This document shows positions 24,105 to 37,104 of a stretch of 64,000 nt of DNA, piece by piece (positions within the stretch are counted from its first letter, which is position 1; every line of letters begins with the position of its first letter). Location of the stretch: assembly GCA_023101885.1 (NCBI GenBank), contig JALPQD010000016.1, forward strand, positions 8,867,634 through 8,931,633, given 5' to 3'. The position numbers were made by a program, and so were the translations under genes. The notes beneath the pieces are model-generated. The model saw nothing but the letters and a program-made list of their open reading frames with translations, made no database searches and was not told the DNA's origin. The DNA comes from Typhlomys cinereus (taxonomy: Eukaryota > Chordata > Mammalia > Rodentia > Platacanthomyidae).

Positions 24105-24599
24105 AATATTAATTCATAAAAAACATTTTAAGATATAAATGCTTCATAATATTTTAAGTGCACATGGCTGAAATTTATGTTTTATGATATATTTATTTAT
24201 GATATATTTATATTCCACTTATATTTTATGATAATCATTATAAAATTGTAATTGTTAAATTAACTACCTCTTATTTGAACATGGTAAACATGATACCAGC
24301 CTTGATTTAGCTCTTGTATTGAGAGTGACATTTGCTTAGTTTATTTGCTGTGCTGTGTTGCTAAAAAAATTCTTGACTTGTAGATAAGTAGTTTCTATAT
24401 GTTGTTCTGGGAGCAGAATAAGATATTTGGATAAAGAAGTTAACAAAAAAATGCCATAAAGATATTTTTTATATTAAATTAGCAAGGAATTGAATGTATG
24501 ATCTTTGAGATGAGAAAAATTTGTGAAGATGGTTGAAATCTCAGTGGATTTAGATAGTAAAGAAGCTCCTATGATAGGGTAATATAAGTAGTATTTAAG
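24105..24599. other. AT-rich unique sequence
   Basis: Includes a short direct repeat of TTTATGATATATTTAT at 24180-24215. No gene is seen. Confidence 0.4.
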
Positions 24600-24782
24600 A
24601 ATACAGCCTGTAGTGTTAAAGAGTTCTGGATTCAGAGTTTCTGACTCTCAGTAATGACTTTGAGCATTTTTCTAGGCCAGTTTCCTTTTAGTAAAATAGA
24701 AATCAAAGCTCCTACTTATAGATTAAATGATGAATTTGTACTGGTTTCTGGCACATAGTAAATATTCAATAATTTATTGTGG
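24600..24782 (+). mobile_element. MIR SINE
   Basis: The MIR order is clear: GTTAAAGAGTTCTGGATTCA, TGACTTTGAGCATTTTTCTA, CAGTTTCCTTTTAGTAAAAT, GATTAAATGATGAATTTGTA, TCTGGCACATAGTAAATATT. It is an ancient pan-mammalian SINE with no function implied. Confidence 0.7.
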
Positions 24783-25614
24783 TTAGACCAGAACCTGCAC
24801 TTCATTGTTGTTATATTGAGGTAACATAGTTAACATTAAACAATCATTATCTCCGTTTTATATAAGACCCATGCCCATTGGCTGGGTCCCTGAATCAGCC
24901 TGCAAACTGAGCAGTAGGAGAGGGTTACAGAAATTGATCTTTAGTACCAGAATTGTTTTATCAGCTGTCCATAGAGGGTTATGGGATGGCTCCCAGGCAC
25001 TTATTGCATTTTACAACATCCTCTGGAGGAAAAGTCTTCCTCTGTCCATTCACTGTATTTCCCTTCCTGTATGTTAGTGAAAAGCCAGCGGCTAAAATCT
25101 TTAAATAGTTAGCAGAAACAAACCGTAGTAATCAAGTCCTAGGTTTATGTGGTTTTCCTCTCTGATAATTAGGGATGTCTAATTACCAAATGGCAAATGC
25201 CATGAGGGCCAAATGGTAGGACAGAAGGGGCAGGTTTTTACTGATTACACTTTACTTTTTGTCTATCCTTCCCAAGCTTATTTATTTTATTTTTATTAGT
25301 TTAAAAGTTATTTTAAAAGTGACTGTTTTCATTGTGGGATTTTCATAATACTTTGGTTTTATTGATCTTTCCCAATCTCCTAACCCCCCTTCCTGCTCAC
25401 TGTATTCTCCTTCCCCTCACTAGTTTTCCTTCTTTTTCATGTTTCATGTATTCTGTTACCCCCCTTTAAATTTAAACCAGAATTTATGGTTATTTATCAT
25501 TTCATGAGTGTGATATGACAAAAACTTGAAAGATGTTGGTTAATAAATCCAAGTGATATATAAATGTAATTGTAAAAACTTGTGTGAATGAATGGTGATG
25601 TTTATAGCATTGAG
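24783..25614. other. Unique sequence; possible old L1 3' UTR at 25310-25480
   Basis: TTCATTGTGGGATTTTCATA followed by C-rich text (CTAACCCCCCTTCCTGCTC) resembles antisense rodent L1 3' UTR, but this is weak. No gene is seen. Confidence 0.35.
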
Positions 25615-25790
25615 CAGTGCTTCCTAATCCCTTTCTCTGGCATTTTCTAGGTTTTGCCATCCTGCGGGACTAGAATTGTGGAATAACTCAAGTGGTGTTT
25701 ACAGTTTTTACATGGGAGCTAAGGAATATAAACTTAGGTTCTTTTGCTTTCGAATCAAAACCTTTAACTCTGGACTATCTCTCCAGCCTT
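25615..25790 (-). mobile_element. Old tRNA-derived SINE fragment
   Basis: Ends with GGACTATCTCTCCAGCC, the complement of the GGCTGGAGAGATAG head. ATAAACTTAGGTTCTTTTGC and TACATGGGAGCTAAGGAAT match the B-box and post-head region of the GT-SINE family. Strongly diverged. Confidence 0.55.
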
Positions 25791-25939
25791 TCAGCAGTAT
25801 TTAAGATGGTGGTTTTCAGGTGTATTGTACTACAATAAAAATTAGACAAAAAAGAATGATGGGGTCACATAGTTTGTGGTTTCCCCCTTTAGTTTTCTGA
25901 CCCTATTTGGCATCAGTGCTGTGACTTCTTATATGAACT

Positions 25940-26290
25940 TCATGAATGCAAATCTGATCGTGTAGTTCTTGCTTCAAGCCCTTCATGACCTCATTTTCTG
26001 ATGATTTCAGATGTCAGATTTCTAGAAATGTGTTCAAAATTCCTTCAGATTTGGTTCCATCTGGCATTCTGTCCTGTGGCCTGCTTCACTGTGAATGGCA
26101 TGATCTTCTGGGGCTACATGGGCTTTCTGACCCTGTTCCTTTGCATGACAGTGGAACCTCTTTCTGTGGACCCTCTTTGTTCTCCATATTTCAAAGTATG
26201 TCCAGAGTTGTCACTTTTTTCTAGAAGCTTTCCATGGCTTGATCAAATTGGTATTCTCTTCTGTTTCCATAGATGGATGAATAAAATTCC
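25940..26290 (+). mobile_element. Possible ancient L2-like LINE remnant
   Basis: AATCTGATCGTGTAG, CTTCAAGCCCTTCATGACCT and GATTTGGTTCCATCTGGCAT resemble an L2-type 3' region. The 97-codon frame at 26001-26294 falls in it and is probably derived from it rather than a gene. Confidence 0.3.
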
Positions 26291-26395
26291 TTAAAAGTAA
26301 TTATAACCATTTGTTAAAATAAAGTGGTATTCAATGAATAAAGGTGTTATGTAAGTACTATGAACTGGGTAAAAATAAGTTTAGGGTCTATGCAA

Positions 26396-26413
26396 CACAC
26401 ACACACACACACA
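26396..26413. repeat. (CA)n microsatellite
   Basis: A short run of about nine CA units. Confidence 0.9.
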
Positions 26414-26619
26414 ACTGAAATTAATGGTTGATCATGTTTATTGAGGCCTTCTATGATTAACTTCTTTTCAAATATTGCTTTTTAGATTTGTGATGAAAAG
26501 TGAACTATTCTCTTCTTAATCATATAAGAAAACCGACACATGGATGCAAATGGTGTAAAATATGAAAATTAGCAAAAAACTGTGTTTTTTATGCTAATAT
26601 ATACTAGAGTCATAGGGTA

Positions 26620-26806
26620 TTATGGTTTGTATATAGAGTGCTGGGCTGAAAGACTTAATCACCTCTGTCACATGTTAACACTGCCATGATGTCAATCTGT
26701 ACCACAGGACAAAATCAACAGAACCAGGACTATGAATTGCAATCTCCCTTTAAATTGTTCCTTCATGTGCTGTGTCGCAGTGATGAAAAAAGTAAGTAAT
26801 ACAGAG
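26620..26806 (+). mobile_element. MaLR-type LTR, 3' part
   Basis: Starts TATGGTTTGTATATAGAGTG and ends with TTTAAATTGTTCCTTCATGT, GCTGTGTCGCAGTGATGAAA and AAGTAAGTAATACA. This is the sense-strand R/U5 end of MT/ORR1-like LTRs. The middle appears shortened. No internal sequence follows. Confidence 0.55.
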
Positions 26807-28794
26807 GGGGAAACCATCTTAGTGAGTCAGTGAAGATAGAGTTGCCTGACATGCTAATCTCCAGAGTGGTTTGACCAGCTGGTATGTAAGTCATTGTACC
26901 ATGTAGTCAAATTTAAGCAGAGACTTTAAATTTTTCAATTATTGGCAACATGGCATTAACAATGTATGTTAGCCGTTTCTTCTTTAGTTCGATGGGAGAA
27001 GAAAAATTTAGAAATCTATTGGCAGTAATATTTCCAGATTTTTGGATTTGGAAGGAATCATAAGAGTTAGGTAATCTAGTTCTTTTTTTTTCTAGGAGAG
27101 GAGAGCCTGAGGTTGATATTAAGAGCTGACTAAGCCAAGGAAACCTAGTCAGTGAGCAATTCATGTGGAGAATCCATAATTCTGCTTTTTTACTTTCAGT
27201 TTTTTTAACATCTGAATGACATTAGTATTTAAGAAAGGTCTCATAATCAAATAGCATATTCTTTTTTTAAATAAATATCAGACATTTATTGTTTTTAAAT
27301 AAGCAGGTCTCTAACTTTTTTTCATATGAGTTGACTTTACTTAGCCATTTTATAATATAAACATATATCAAATCATTACATCATACATTGTAAATATACT
27401 TTCTCAATTAAAAACTTTAGGTTATAAATAAGGAAGTTTATATAAAGTGTGTAGTCCTGTAAGCAGTATATTTTTCTTTTACTAAGAATTTAAATTTGAT
27501 TCAAAGAGCACAGAGTTGCTATTGAAATATTTTAAGAAATAGCACATTCCTAAAGAAACCCTTTTAGCCCATCTTTCTGCTCATTCGGGCCTCTTCACTG
27601 ATGGGTACAGCTACCGAGTGTCTTTTCCCATGCCCAGGATGAAGGCAGCATGACAGTGACCTACTGATTCTGCTTTTCACAGATTCCAGCTGGGGATCAG
27701 AACAAAGAACATCGACAAAAAAGGTTTTCTAAGCTTTTTGGCTGCAGAATTTCAAACCAAAATATTGAAATGGGGCATATGACCAATCTTCACAGCCTAT
27801 TCTGCCAAGGAGCCTTCACTACACTTATTACCAGGAGGATTTTCATGATTACCATCATCACAATAAAAAGGAGATTCATTTGAGAAATCAACCCTTGGGC
27901 TCAGTAAACAAAAACACAAGCACATCCAGAAGCCTGTCTCATTTTGGCCAAATTCTCCCTATTCTCAGGCAAACACCCAAAGAAACCCTGATTTCCTGCC
28001 AGTTTAGGTTTTATGGAAGAAGTATTCAGGTGTCTTCTGTATCAACTGCATTCTTTCTCTCATGGCTTCCTGTGAGGAATTGCTATAGAAACAGTTTATA
28101 AATTTAGCATTACTAAATTTATATTATTGAGTTCTTAGATATTTGGAAGACTAGGATGCAGGATCAAATTTCTAATGAAATACTCAGATTGAGTCAAGAT
28201 GCTAATATTTCTTCACAGTGATAAAGCCCAGAGCTATCCAGAGTCAGAGGACAATTTTCCTGGGTGTTTGTGTAACTCTTTTGAACTAGGCTTGGCTAAA
28301 ATATCCGTTGAGTTCTAGCCAGTACTTTTCCTTCATTACATGATCATCTTCTTCATATGGAGACAAATGGATCTTTTCAACTTAGGTACAACATGCGAGT
28401 TCACAAGAGGCGCTGCTTAAGTTGGAATTTATCAACAACAGGTGCACAGGAATTGGCTTCTCAGAGCTGAGTGTTAACTTTTCAGAAAGTTTGCTAGCCA
28501 TTTGTTAGCCATGATAAGAATCTAAACTAGTAATTTTTTTGAGAAACTTAAATTTCTTCAGTATACTGCTGTAAGAAGTTGATACACTCATTTTTTCGAC
28601 TATTTATTAAAATACTGCCTCTCATATAAAACTTTCCATTGCTCACCAGGTAATCTTTCTGCCTCACAATATTACTTTATTTTGAAGACATTTAATGAGA
28701 GAAATTATTCTGAGCCCAAAAGAATAGGCATTCACCTACACATATATGTTTTATTTTCTTTCCAAAATCATAACTTCTTGGATTGTAATTTGAT
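26807..28794. other. Unique sequence, no gene seen
   Basis: A faint MIR-like patch lies at about 27035-27145. The 73-codon frame at 27880-28101 has no recognisable domain. Confidence 0.4.
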
Positions 28795-28941
28795 CTTTTT
28801 TTGAGACATGATCACACACTGTGACACAAGTTGCTCAGGGACTCATTGTGCAATCTGGATTGGCCTTGGATCCATGTAATCCTACTGCCTCAGCCTCCCA
28901 AGATTCTGGAATGACAGACATGGACCACCACACCCAACTGC
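28795..28941 (-). mobile_element. B1 SINE (7SL-derived)
   Basis: The plus strand reads TTTTTTTGAGACATGATCAC, TTGCTCAGGGACTC, GATTGGCCTTGGATCC, CTGCCTCAGCCTCCCAAGAT, GGACCACCACACCC, which is the complement of a B1/Alu-type monomer. Length is about 147 bp, normal for B1. It supports a rodent host. Confidence 0.8.
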
Positions 28942-29032
28942 TTTTTAATTTTTTAAAAGAAATTATTTAAAGTGATAGCTTGTCTTCACACTCAGAACTA
29001 TTTTATAAATTAAGTCTATAAAACATTAGTTA

Positions 29033-29245
29033 GCAGGCTGGTGAGATAGTTCAGTGGGTAAGGTGTCTGCTTACAAACCTGAGAACCTGGTTCCATCCCC
29101 AGAAACCTACATGGTTGAAAGAGAGAACTGATTTCCAAAAGTTGTCCTCTGACCTATACATCATGGCGTGCCTGCATCTACCTTCTGTTCAGTCTGTTGT
29201 TCTGTCTCTTATTAGTAAATAAATAAAATCTTTTAAAAAATTAAT
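29033..29245 (+). mobile_element. B4/RSINE-like tRNA-derived SINE
   Basis: GGCTGGTGAGATAGTTCAGT head, B-box-like GGTTCCATCCCC, then ACATGGTTGAAAGAGAGAAC and AAAGTTGTCCTCTGACCTAT, which are hallmarks of the rodent B4/RSINE body. It ends in an AAATAAATAAAAT tail. Confidence 0.75.
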
Positions 29246-29631
29246 CCATCAGTCGCCTAAGAATTTATGTATGCACTATCTCATCACCGTTGCCATGAAA
29301 ACCTTGGCTGACATTTACCAGTGGGAATCATGGCAGTATCCTAGATGTGGGGATCTGAGTGTTGATTTGACATTTCTTCCAAGAAAAATGAAAGTAGTTG
29401 TGGACTAGAGGTGACAGCCTCTTACTTTAGCCTGCTGAAATAGAGTCTTTATCTTTTAAAAAGTGGACACATATTTCATTTCTTTGATTATAATACCATT
29501 CTCAGTAGAAAAAAATACAGGGAATATGTGAGTTTTAGTTCTTAAATTAATGAATTATTTCTGGGTATGCAGAAGGAAAGAATATATGTATATATTCCAC
29601 ATATATATATATATATTTGTATTATGTATGC

Positions 29632-29742
29632 ACGCAGAGTCTCACTATGGAGCCCAAGTTTGCTTAGAACCCTCAATTCTCCTGCTTAGCCTTCTGAATG
29701 CTGAGATTTCACACATGTACCATCATTATCTCCAGCTTCTAC
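29632..29742 (-). mobile_element. Diverged B1-like fragment
   Basis: GCAGAGTCTCACTATGGAGC, CTCCTGCTTAGCCTTCTGAA and TGCTGAGATTTCACACATGT match antisense B1 with many changes. Confidence 0.55.
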
Positions 29743-32700
29743 AATGCAAGAATATTAAGCTATTTATTTTAAAATGTAAATATAGGTTTGCTTTGAGTAA
29801 GTAGCTTTAAAGAACAGAAAAAACTTCAGAGAAGCACAAATGAAAAAAAATCTTGTAGTTATGACTTTACTAAGTTGCTCCACAAGTATCTTAATGGGTT
29901 AATTGTATGATATAGATTTAATTTTAGTATTGGGGATATACAATTAACACATATTTATATATATGTTCATAATTAATATACATAACATAAAAAGTTATGT
30001 ATTACATGGAATAAACATCTATTAGTTGTTGAAAGTAGAGAAAGGTATTTAGGAAAAGATTTCTTCAAAATTATGGATATTTAAGAGCCAGATGGGATGA
30101 TAAATTAAAGAACCAATAAGAAAGTTTAGAAAGTGAAATGTATTATATTTAAACAGGAATATATGGAAGTCTTTGTTATAGTTGGGTTGAAAGCACCCAG
30201 CTGGAGGTAATATCACGAGATTCTAGAAATTTTAGAAAGTGGAACCTCTATGTAGTGAGCAGGCTACTTGAGTGTATTCTTGAAAGGTTTTATCTTGTCA
30301 TAGACCCCCTCTCTGTGTCTCTCAGCTTCTTATCTGCTTTGCACTGACTAGTCTTTGCCACATGTCTCTACTTCTATGATGTCCTACTTTACCACAACCC
30401 TGGAATCAGCAAAGTTCAGAAATATGAATTGAAATCTCTGAAAAAACAAGCTAAAAATAAATCACCCTTCTCCTTAATCTAATCTCTCTGGCACTGTGGC
30501 CAGAGCTATGGAAAGTTAGGCAACACATGCACACAGAGAGAGTGAGTTTGAATAGATGCCAGGTTCTTCCTGCCCAAGTTTAGCCTTCCAGAGATTAGAA
30601 ATGGATGCTTCTTATACCCAGTGGAACCCCAAGAGCAGAAGAACTTAGATGCATGGCTAGCAATTAAGAAGACACAATAAGGAAACCTTTCTGAGAGGCC
30701 TTTAATCTGTTTCACTCCTGTGAGTCCTGGCTGCCCACTTGTGCAACCCAGACTGCTCTGCCCATTCTCATCTGATAGTGGCACAAGATAAATCACTGAA
30801 AGCCATTTTGCACTGGCCCAGAGACTTTCAAGAGAGAACCTCAAAGTAAATCTGGGCTGCTGTGTGCCACAAAGAGGGCCAACATCTCTCTTTGGCTTTA
30901 AAGAATGTCCCATTGTGAGAATGAACTTTGGGTTTTATCTCTCCCTTTGAAACAGAAAACTTCAAAGTGAGACATCTGAAGGTGAAGACAATGATCCCTA
31001 GTCCAAAGCCAGGTTCAAAAACACAGACATGAGTTGTGTTATTCTGAAATTGCATTTGCTAGCTAAGATGGGGGGACAAAGAAAGATTAAGTTGCAAACA
31101 TAAAACAGGCCTTGAAATTCCTATTAGTCTCAGGCTCCAGGGCACATACTTTTCCAGCAGGGCATAGTTTTTAGAAGCATGGGAGCTATAGCACATGTAA
31201 CACACGGGGCTTCCCTTTGCTCTGTGTCTGAAATGGACAGAGTTATTACAGTGAAATTTATTAATGATTAGATGATGGATGGGGAAAACCAGTTTTGGAA
31301 AGTTGTTTTTGAAAAATGTTTCCTTTGGGGAGTCAACTTCATGCTATGCAGGCTGCATCAAGTGTTAGCTATTATAACTTCAGCAATGGCTTTCACATGC
31401 CATCCTTCCGAATAAGGTATACTTACCCAATTCTACCTGTGTTTTAAGCCTTAGATTTGGACTAAATTATATATGTATCAATCATTTTAAAGGATAAATG
31501 CTTTCCAGATTTTAGTATAAAGGATTTTAGCATAAAGGGGTTTAGTATAAAGAAACACATTTTAAATTCTTCCACTAGAAACAATTCTTTGTCATATATT
31601 ATCCCATTGTCTGTTTTTTATTCTACCAATAGTGGGATGGTACATATGTTCATTTCATATTCAATACTTATTATAGCGTGCCTACTATGAAATGTATACG
31701 TTTTGATTCCTAGGTCATGTTATCTTCTGTAGTTTTAGTTTAGCCTCCTCAGAACCAGACTCTGAGACAAGAATTTAAGTGAAAAGAGCTATAGTGAATA
31801 GGGTAGAGACTAGGAGGACTAGAGAGGGTGGTGATTTATGGAGGAAAGGCAGTCAGCAGAACATAGGGTCTCTATGTTACTCAATATCCTGGGCAACTGG
31901 AGCTATTCCTACTATTCACTTTAGACACTTAACTATCAATTCAGAGATTAGCAGGTGAAATTATCCTGTTGATCAAGGAATAGGAGAGGAAGCCATTTTT
32001 CCCCCTTTTTGCCCAGTCTAAATGCAGACTTAAACTTCATGACAGATTGTTTGTATGCTAATACCCACGTATTGTCCTGAAGATGGCTTTAGATTTTGTA
32101 AACTAGACTGGGAGTATAGCTTAAGGAAGTGGTTCTTCTGCTTCCTGGGTTGAATTTCATAGATATAGTGCACAGAGATGCATATCCACAGGAGCTTCAT
32201 GTATGCTTGAGATGATGGTCTACAGAGGCGGGGCTGGAAGAGGTATGTCAAAGGCCAACAGCTGGTCAAAGGAGCCTCCCGCAAGCCTTCCTAAAGATAG
32301 AAAAATACAATGCAAGGAGAAAGGGTAAGAGTATGCCTTGGTCTAATTAGCATTTGCTTCTTGTAGTCCTGGAAATGTCAGTCACCAGTTGGTAGCAAAA
32401 TAAAGATGTAATGTTAGTGATAATGAATTAAATTGTGGCCATTTGCATTGGAATGCCATGATAATGATCTGAAATTACCATTGTATATATTCCCCTTGAC
32501 AGTTCAAAATTGGACTTCAAGCTAATGGTGTTTTGGATGAACTTTAAACCAATGAAATTGCTCTTAGTGAGTACACTCCTTTTGGCAAGCCATGTGGATT
32601 TCAGAAAGTTAATTTACCTCTGCTTCGTTCAAGCTGTTTGGTAATTGATGAACATACCATAAAAGTTTTAATGAATAACCCAGGGACCATTTAACTTATT

Positions 32701-33934
32701 TACTAGGTAAAAGTGAAATGCATTTGATTACTCTCCCTAATCTGGCGCTCCAAATGAAGCCGATTCAAAATAAATAGTTTTTTTCCCTTTTCTTTTTTGG
32801 TTGCACAAAACATCATAGACAAATATTTTCAGGAAGTCTGGATGAAGGAGTTGCAAATTTTCCCATTAGCTTCGATTTATAGCTCTATTGCAAGTCTCAG
32901 ACATTGCTTAGGGAGAACTTATGTCTGTGTGCTTGAGGACTAGAGGCTGTGTTGCAGTGGGGTGATGTAGCAACCCACAGAATCAGCACATATCTTCTCA
33001 GCATCTGTTGTGTGAATAACTCTGCAACACTCCATTATTGTAAAGCAGTTAAAGTAAGAGCCACTTTTTTTTTCTCTTTCTGGCCTCCTGGAGTCTAATT
33101 ACAGGATCATATCCTTTCATAAGTAGAATCTTATTATGGAATAAGTGTCCACATGCATCTTGCTTTCCCATTCACTTGTGTTCCTTGGCATGCATTTTCA
33201 GAATGCTTTCAACAGCTCAGTCACATGCAGAAAGGTCATATTGAAGCTACTGGCAGGGAAAAAAAAAACATGCTCAGTCACAGTGTGATGGTTATGTAGA
33301 AAGGTGACAGTGATGGTTATGCATTTTAAAACTTTCTAGAAAAAAATAACTGGCAATAGAAAAATTTGTATTAAAAGAGTTTGAGTTTGTTAAAATATTT
33401 GTTAAGCTTGAATCATTCTGTTTCTCTGTCTAATCACAGTCTGTCTGTCCCAAAGCATCTTGCATCATAAAAGATAAGATGGTCAGTATGTGTAGGCTGA
33501 GCCACAATTGCCATTCTGTTTGTTTGAGTTAACCTCTCACCCCAAACCTTGTAATTGACCCTGGGGTTCTATAACCACAGACACTTGCTTAGAACATTTA
33601 AAAAAATTCTTTCCTGCTTTCTGATGTACCCATTTAAAGCTCGATAAAAAGGCGCTCAAAGGTCCAATCCCATTTAAGTTTTGCTCCCTGGTTGTTCAGA
33701 GTGGTGCCTCGTTTATTCTCTTTTGGGAGGTCATAACAACAGGACCCCAGTTAGCAGCTCCTGCAGATATGGGGTGGATCTCTAGCCTCAATATTTATTG
33801 CCTGAACCTTTTAGGGAACATTAATAGAGCTCCTCATGCTTGACTTGGTCCTCAATTTGCCCACTTGGAATTACATACCAGCATCAAGTCTGTTGTGAAG
33901 ATTAAGGAGATAATTTATGAGCTGGGGATTTAGC
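29743..33934. other. Long unique stretch, no gene seen
   Basis: About 4.2 kb without a recognised transposon. The 135-codon minus frame at 30506-30913 has no recognisable domain. A short 15-16 bp triplication lies at 31508-31554. The block at about 32400-32810 is repeat-free and rich in homeodomain-type ATTA/TAAT and octamer-like sites, so it is a candidate conserved element (inference only). Confidence 0.4.
31508..31554. repeat. Short tandem triplication
   Basis: Three near-identical 15-16 bp steps: ATTTTAGTATAAAGG, ATTTTAGCATAAAGGGG, TTTAGTATAAAG. Confidence 0.8.
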
Positions 33935-34065
33935 ACCCACTCAGAATCACTGAATACAGATTCTGGGCTCTACACATGAAGATTGTGGTCTTAGGTCTGG
34001 GTTGGGACCTGAGAATTTGAATTTCTATTATGGTTTCAGGTGATGCTAGTCTAAGGAATACACTA
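33935..34065. mobile_element. MER5A-like DNA transposon fragment
   Basis: CTCAGAATCACTGAATACAG, GTCTTAGGTCTGGGTTGGGA, CCTGAGAATTTGAATTTCTA and CAGGTGATGCTAGTCTAAGG follow the order of the antisense MER5A (hAT-Charlie) consensus. It is a non-autonomous mammalian fossil without coding capacity. Confidence 0.6.
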
Positions 34066-36029
34066 GCCTAAAAGGTTAAAAAAAAAAAAAAAGAGGCTAC
34101 TTTAGAATGTTGGTTTTCTCCCATAGTTAGAATGAATGGCTCTTTTTGTCCAAGCCCCTGGTGGGTTCCAATCATGTTTTATTTCCCTATATTATCTACT
34201 TACTCCAGAAATGAATGCAATCAGTGTCTAAGGACAGAATCAAATTGTGCTGTGATTTTCAAAGCTCTCAGAATGGCATATTCTGTCTCACTGGATTATT
34301 GGTTAGAGCAGAACTGAAGCCAGCTTGTCCTTGTGTGTCCCCTGAGCCGCTGAGTGTTGCTGACTCCTCCTCTGGCAAGCTCTAAACTTCATAAGTTGTT
34401 TTCTCACCTATTAAATGGGTACAAGAATGGCACATATATATCTGTAGAAGGCAAGAAATGAAGAGAATCTATCTGGACTGATCTGACCTATAATTTGGAA
34501 GACCTAATTTTTAGGCAGATTGAAATTATAAACTGAGTTCTTTTTGTTTTGTTTTGTGACCCACTGTATTTAACCAGGTTCCTCTTTGTAACCTTGGATT
34601 TGGAAGTATCCATTGAAGTCTGGTGGGCTCATGACTAAAGATAATTACTCTGCCTCTCCTAGAAGCTACCAGATAGGGGAGGGTCCACTGAGTCAGTCCT
34701 TTATTGATTACTGATTCCAGCTGTCATTTTAATTAGTATGTATTTCTCCTCATTACTTTGTCTCTTCTTTTTATCAGAGAGAAATAAGTTCCTTACCATG
34801 GCCCTGTCTTTGAGAACTGTCATTTCAATTAAAGAAAACGTGTTTACATCTTAGTGAATGGATGAAGCAAATATGGTCAAGAAAAAGAAGAGTGGATTGC
34901 CAGCAGTAAAAACTGCACAGGAACTACTTGCAAAACAGTGCTATGAACAAAGGAAATATGGGAATTTTACTTGGGGACCAGCCCATTGGGATGGTCACAT
35001 GACTGCACATGCCTAGTTAAATTCCTGGTGTAGGATTAAAAAGGTGACACATAGATATATTTTTGAGTATTCTTATTTCAGGTCATGGAGTTTTTGTTTG
35101 GATTATTAAAAATGATGGAGAGACACTTTAGGGCAAGCACACATTTTACTATTTTGGTGGGCAGAAACATCTGTGGACATGCTTAACTTTTCCAAAAAGT
35201 TTTAGCTGAAACCGAAGAAAAATTTGAAAGTGCATTAATAAAAATGGATTGTTTCTGGCCCACTCAAGTGTCTGGCTATGGCTAAGCAACACCCCGCTTG
35301 ACTTTGATGTGGCTGGGACATGTCAGAGTATCCCTGGGAGTCTGTGTCAAACCCATGGCCAGATGTACACAATCCAAAGATTGACAGCCTGTTTTTTACA
35401 AAGGGACTTAAATGATTGCTTTAGTACATCCAAAATATGTTGCAAAAATACATTCTAAGAGTGCAGTTTCCCTGGGTGAAAAAGAGAATTTCTATGACTC
35501 CCAATTACAATGAGCCCTTCAAACCTTTGCTGGTGTTCTAAGGCCAACATGTTCTATCCATGCTATTTGCTGCAGTGGACTCAGAATCCCTGATGTGTGG
35601 GTGAGCCCAGTGCTCCACGTGTGCTATAGAGTAATTCAATTTGTTTTCCCTGGATGAGATGTTCCATTTTGAAAAATAGTAAAATGTGCTTGCCTTGAGC
35701 AGTGTTTGAGAAAAATAAGAATTGCCTTGTTACTGTCTATTAAGCCTCTCAGGAAGCTTAAAAAGGCTTCTGCTTGAAGGACTGCCTCCACTGCTTCCAT
35801 TATAAGCACAGCTGATATTCAGAAAAATAATAGCAACAAGAAAAAAGTTGCAACTCAGTATTCTTGGTTCTCTCTGAATAAACCTTGCTATCCCGTGGTT
35901 GATAATATTTATTAAGAAAAGAAAATACTTTTCTAGTCTTGAAATTTAGAACAAAAAAGCATAAAAAATTCTAGCCTTCCTTTACTTATATTCTCAGAGA
36001 AGTCAATCTGATTTCAATGTTTTTTTTTT
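34066..36029. other. Unique sequence, no gene seen
   Basis: A MIR-like patch may lie at 34345-34450 (TTTTCTCACCTATTAAATGG). The poly(A) run at 34078-34093 is unattached to any element I recognise. Confidence 0.4.
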
Positions 36030-36090
36030 TAATGTGCCAGGCATTGTGCCCAGTGCTTTATGTGTTATGTCTCAGTTAATCTCATACATC
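36030..36090 (-). mobile_element. MIR-like fragment
   Basis: TGTGCCAGGCATTGTGCCCA and GTGCTTTATGTGTTATGTCT are the antisense 3' end of a MIR-type SINE. Confidence 0.5.
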
Positions 36091-36224
36091 TGGACATCTG
36101 TGTGCAGAGCAGGTGTTTGTGAATGGCAACCACTTAAGCTCATAACTTATGGATTAGTCCTGTGCACTGAGAAGAAAAGATTAGTATGTCCTTGTGTTAC
36201 TTTTATCTTCCTATTGTTGAGTGA

Positions 36225-36605
36225 ATGCAGGCCTCTGGAAACTTAAGGTATAAAGGATTTATTCTAGCTTCTGATTCTTGGCTCCAATTCATTGGCATTG
36301 TTGGAGAGTTCATACCAACATCAGGACTTGAAGGAACTGGCCACATCATAAACTTGAAAAGAGCAGAAAGAAAGAGTGAGAACCATCCTTATGACTATGT
36401 CTATATGCCTGTGCACCAACTTCCAATCAGCTCACTTTCTGTATTTATCTACGTGTCTAAGGAATGGTTTCATCCACTATAATCTGTGTCTTCCCACATC
36501 AATTAGATAATCTCCCACAGTCTTGCTCAGTTTGCTTTAATTGAAACTCAGCATAGATGTACCCAAAGACTCAGTCTTTAATAAAGTTGACATCTGCAAT
36601 GAACT
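36225..36605 (-). mobile_element. LTR-like rodent repeat fragment
   Basis: Shares GAAGGAACTGGCCACATCAT (compare AGGGAACTGGCCAGACCAG at 45645), TCTTCCCACATCAATTAGAT, AATCTCCCACAGTC and a closing AAGTTGACATCTGCAAT with the copy at 45525-45890. There is no coding content. Orientation is by analogy. Confidence 0.5.
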
Positions 36606-37104
36606 GCCACAGTCCCTAATGTTCTTGTCATATGCTGGCAAAAGTTATGATGACCATGAAAAGTGAAAATCAAATATGGACAAGAAATAAGAGTAGAGAG
36701 AATTTTATTATAAGCAGCTGGTAAGAAGGGTATATGAGTTATTTCGAAAGCAACATTCTCCCCAAATCAGAGAAGTGTGTTGTGTTTGGGAATGTAACTG
36801 TATTCACTTTTCAGAGTGTGAACATTCTTGAGCATGCTCAGTTAAGTTGCACTTTCCTGATAATATTTAGTTTAAGGTCCCAGTTTAAGAAGTTATGCTG
36901 GTAAAGTCTTTGGGCATACTTAGTTCAGCATATGAAGCATGTGGTCGAAATATTAAATAACAACAGACTTGTGGACATGTTCAGGATAACTCTTGAAAAT
37001 GACAAACAAGAATGTGTCTTGCCATGTTCAGTTTTCTCATCCATGCAGTGATTTACCCTAAAAGGTTTTGGACTCATTTAGTGGCCAACACATTCGCCAT
37101 GTTG
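36606..37104. other. Unique sequence, no gene seen
   Basis: Nothing recognised. Confidence 0.4.

Noticed and set aside
25940..26294. 97-codon frame as a membrane-protein exon
   Set aside because: The hydrophobic look comes from T-rich DNA, and the region resembles an old LINE fragment. No conserved exon boundaries are seen.
30506..30913. 135-codon minus-strand open frame
   Set aside because: No domain, no splice or promoter context, and a length compatible with chance in 64 kb. No homologous family is recognised.
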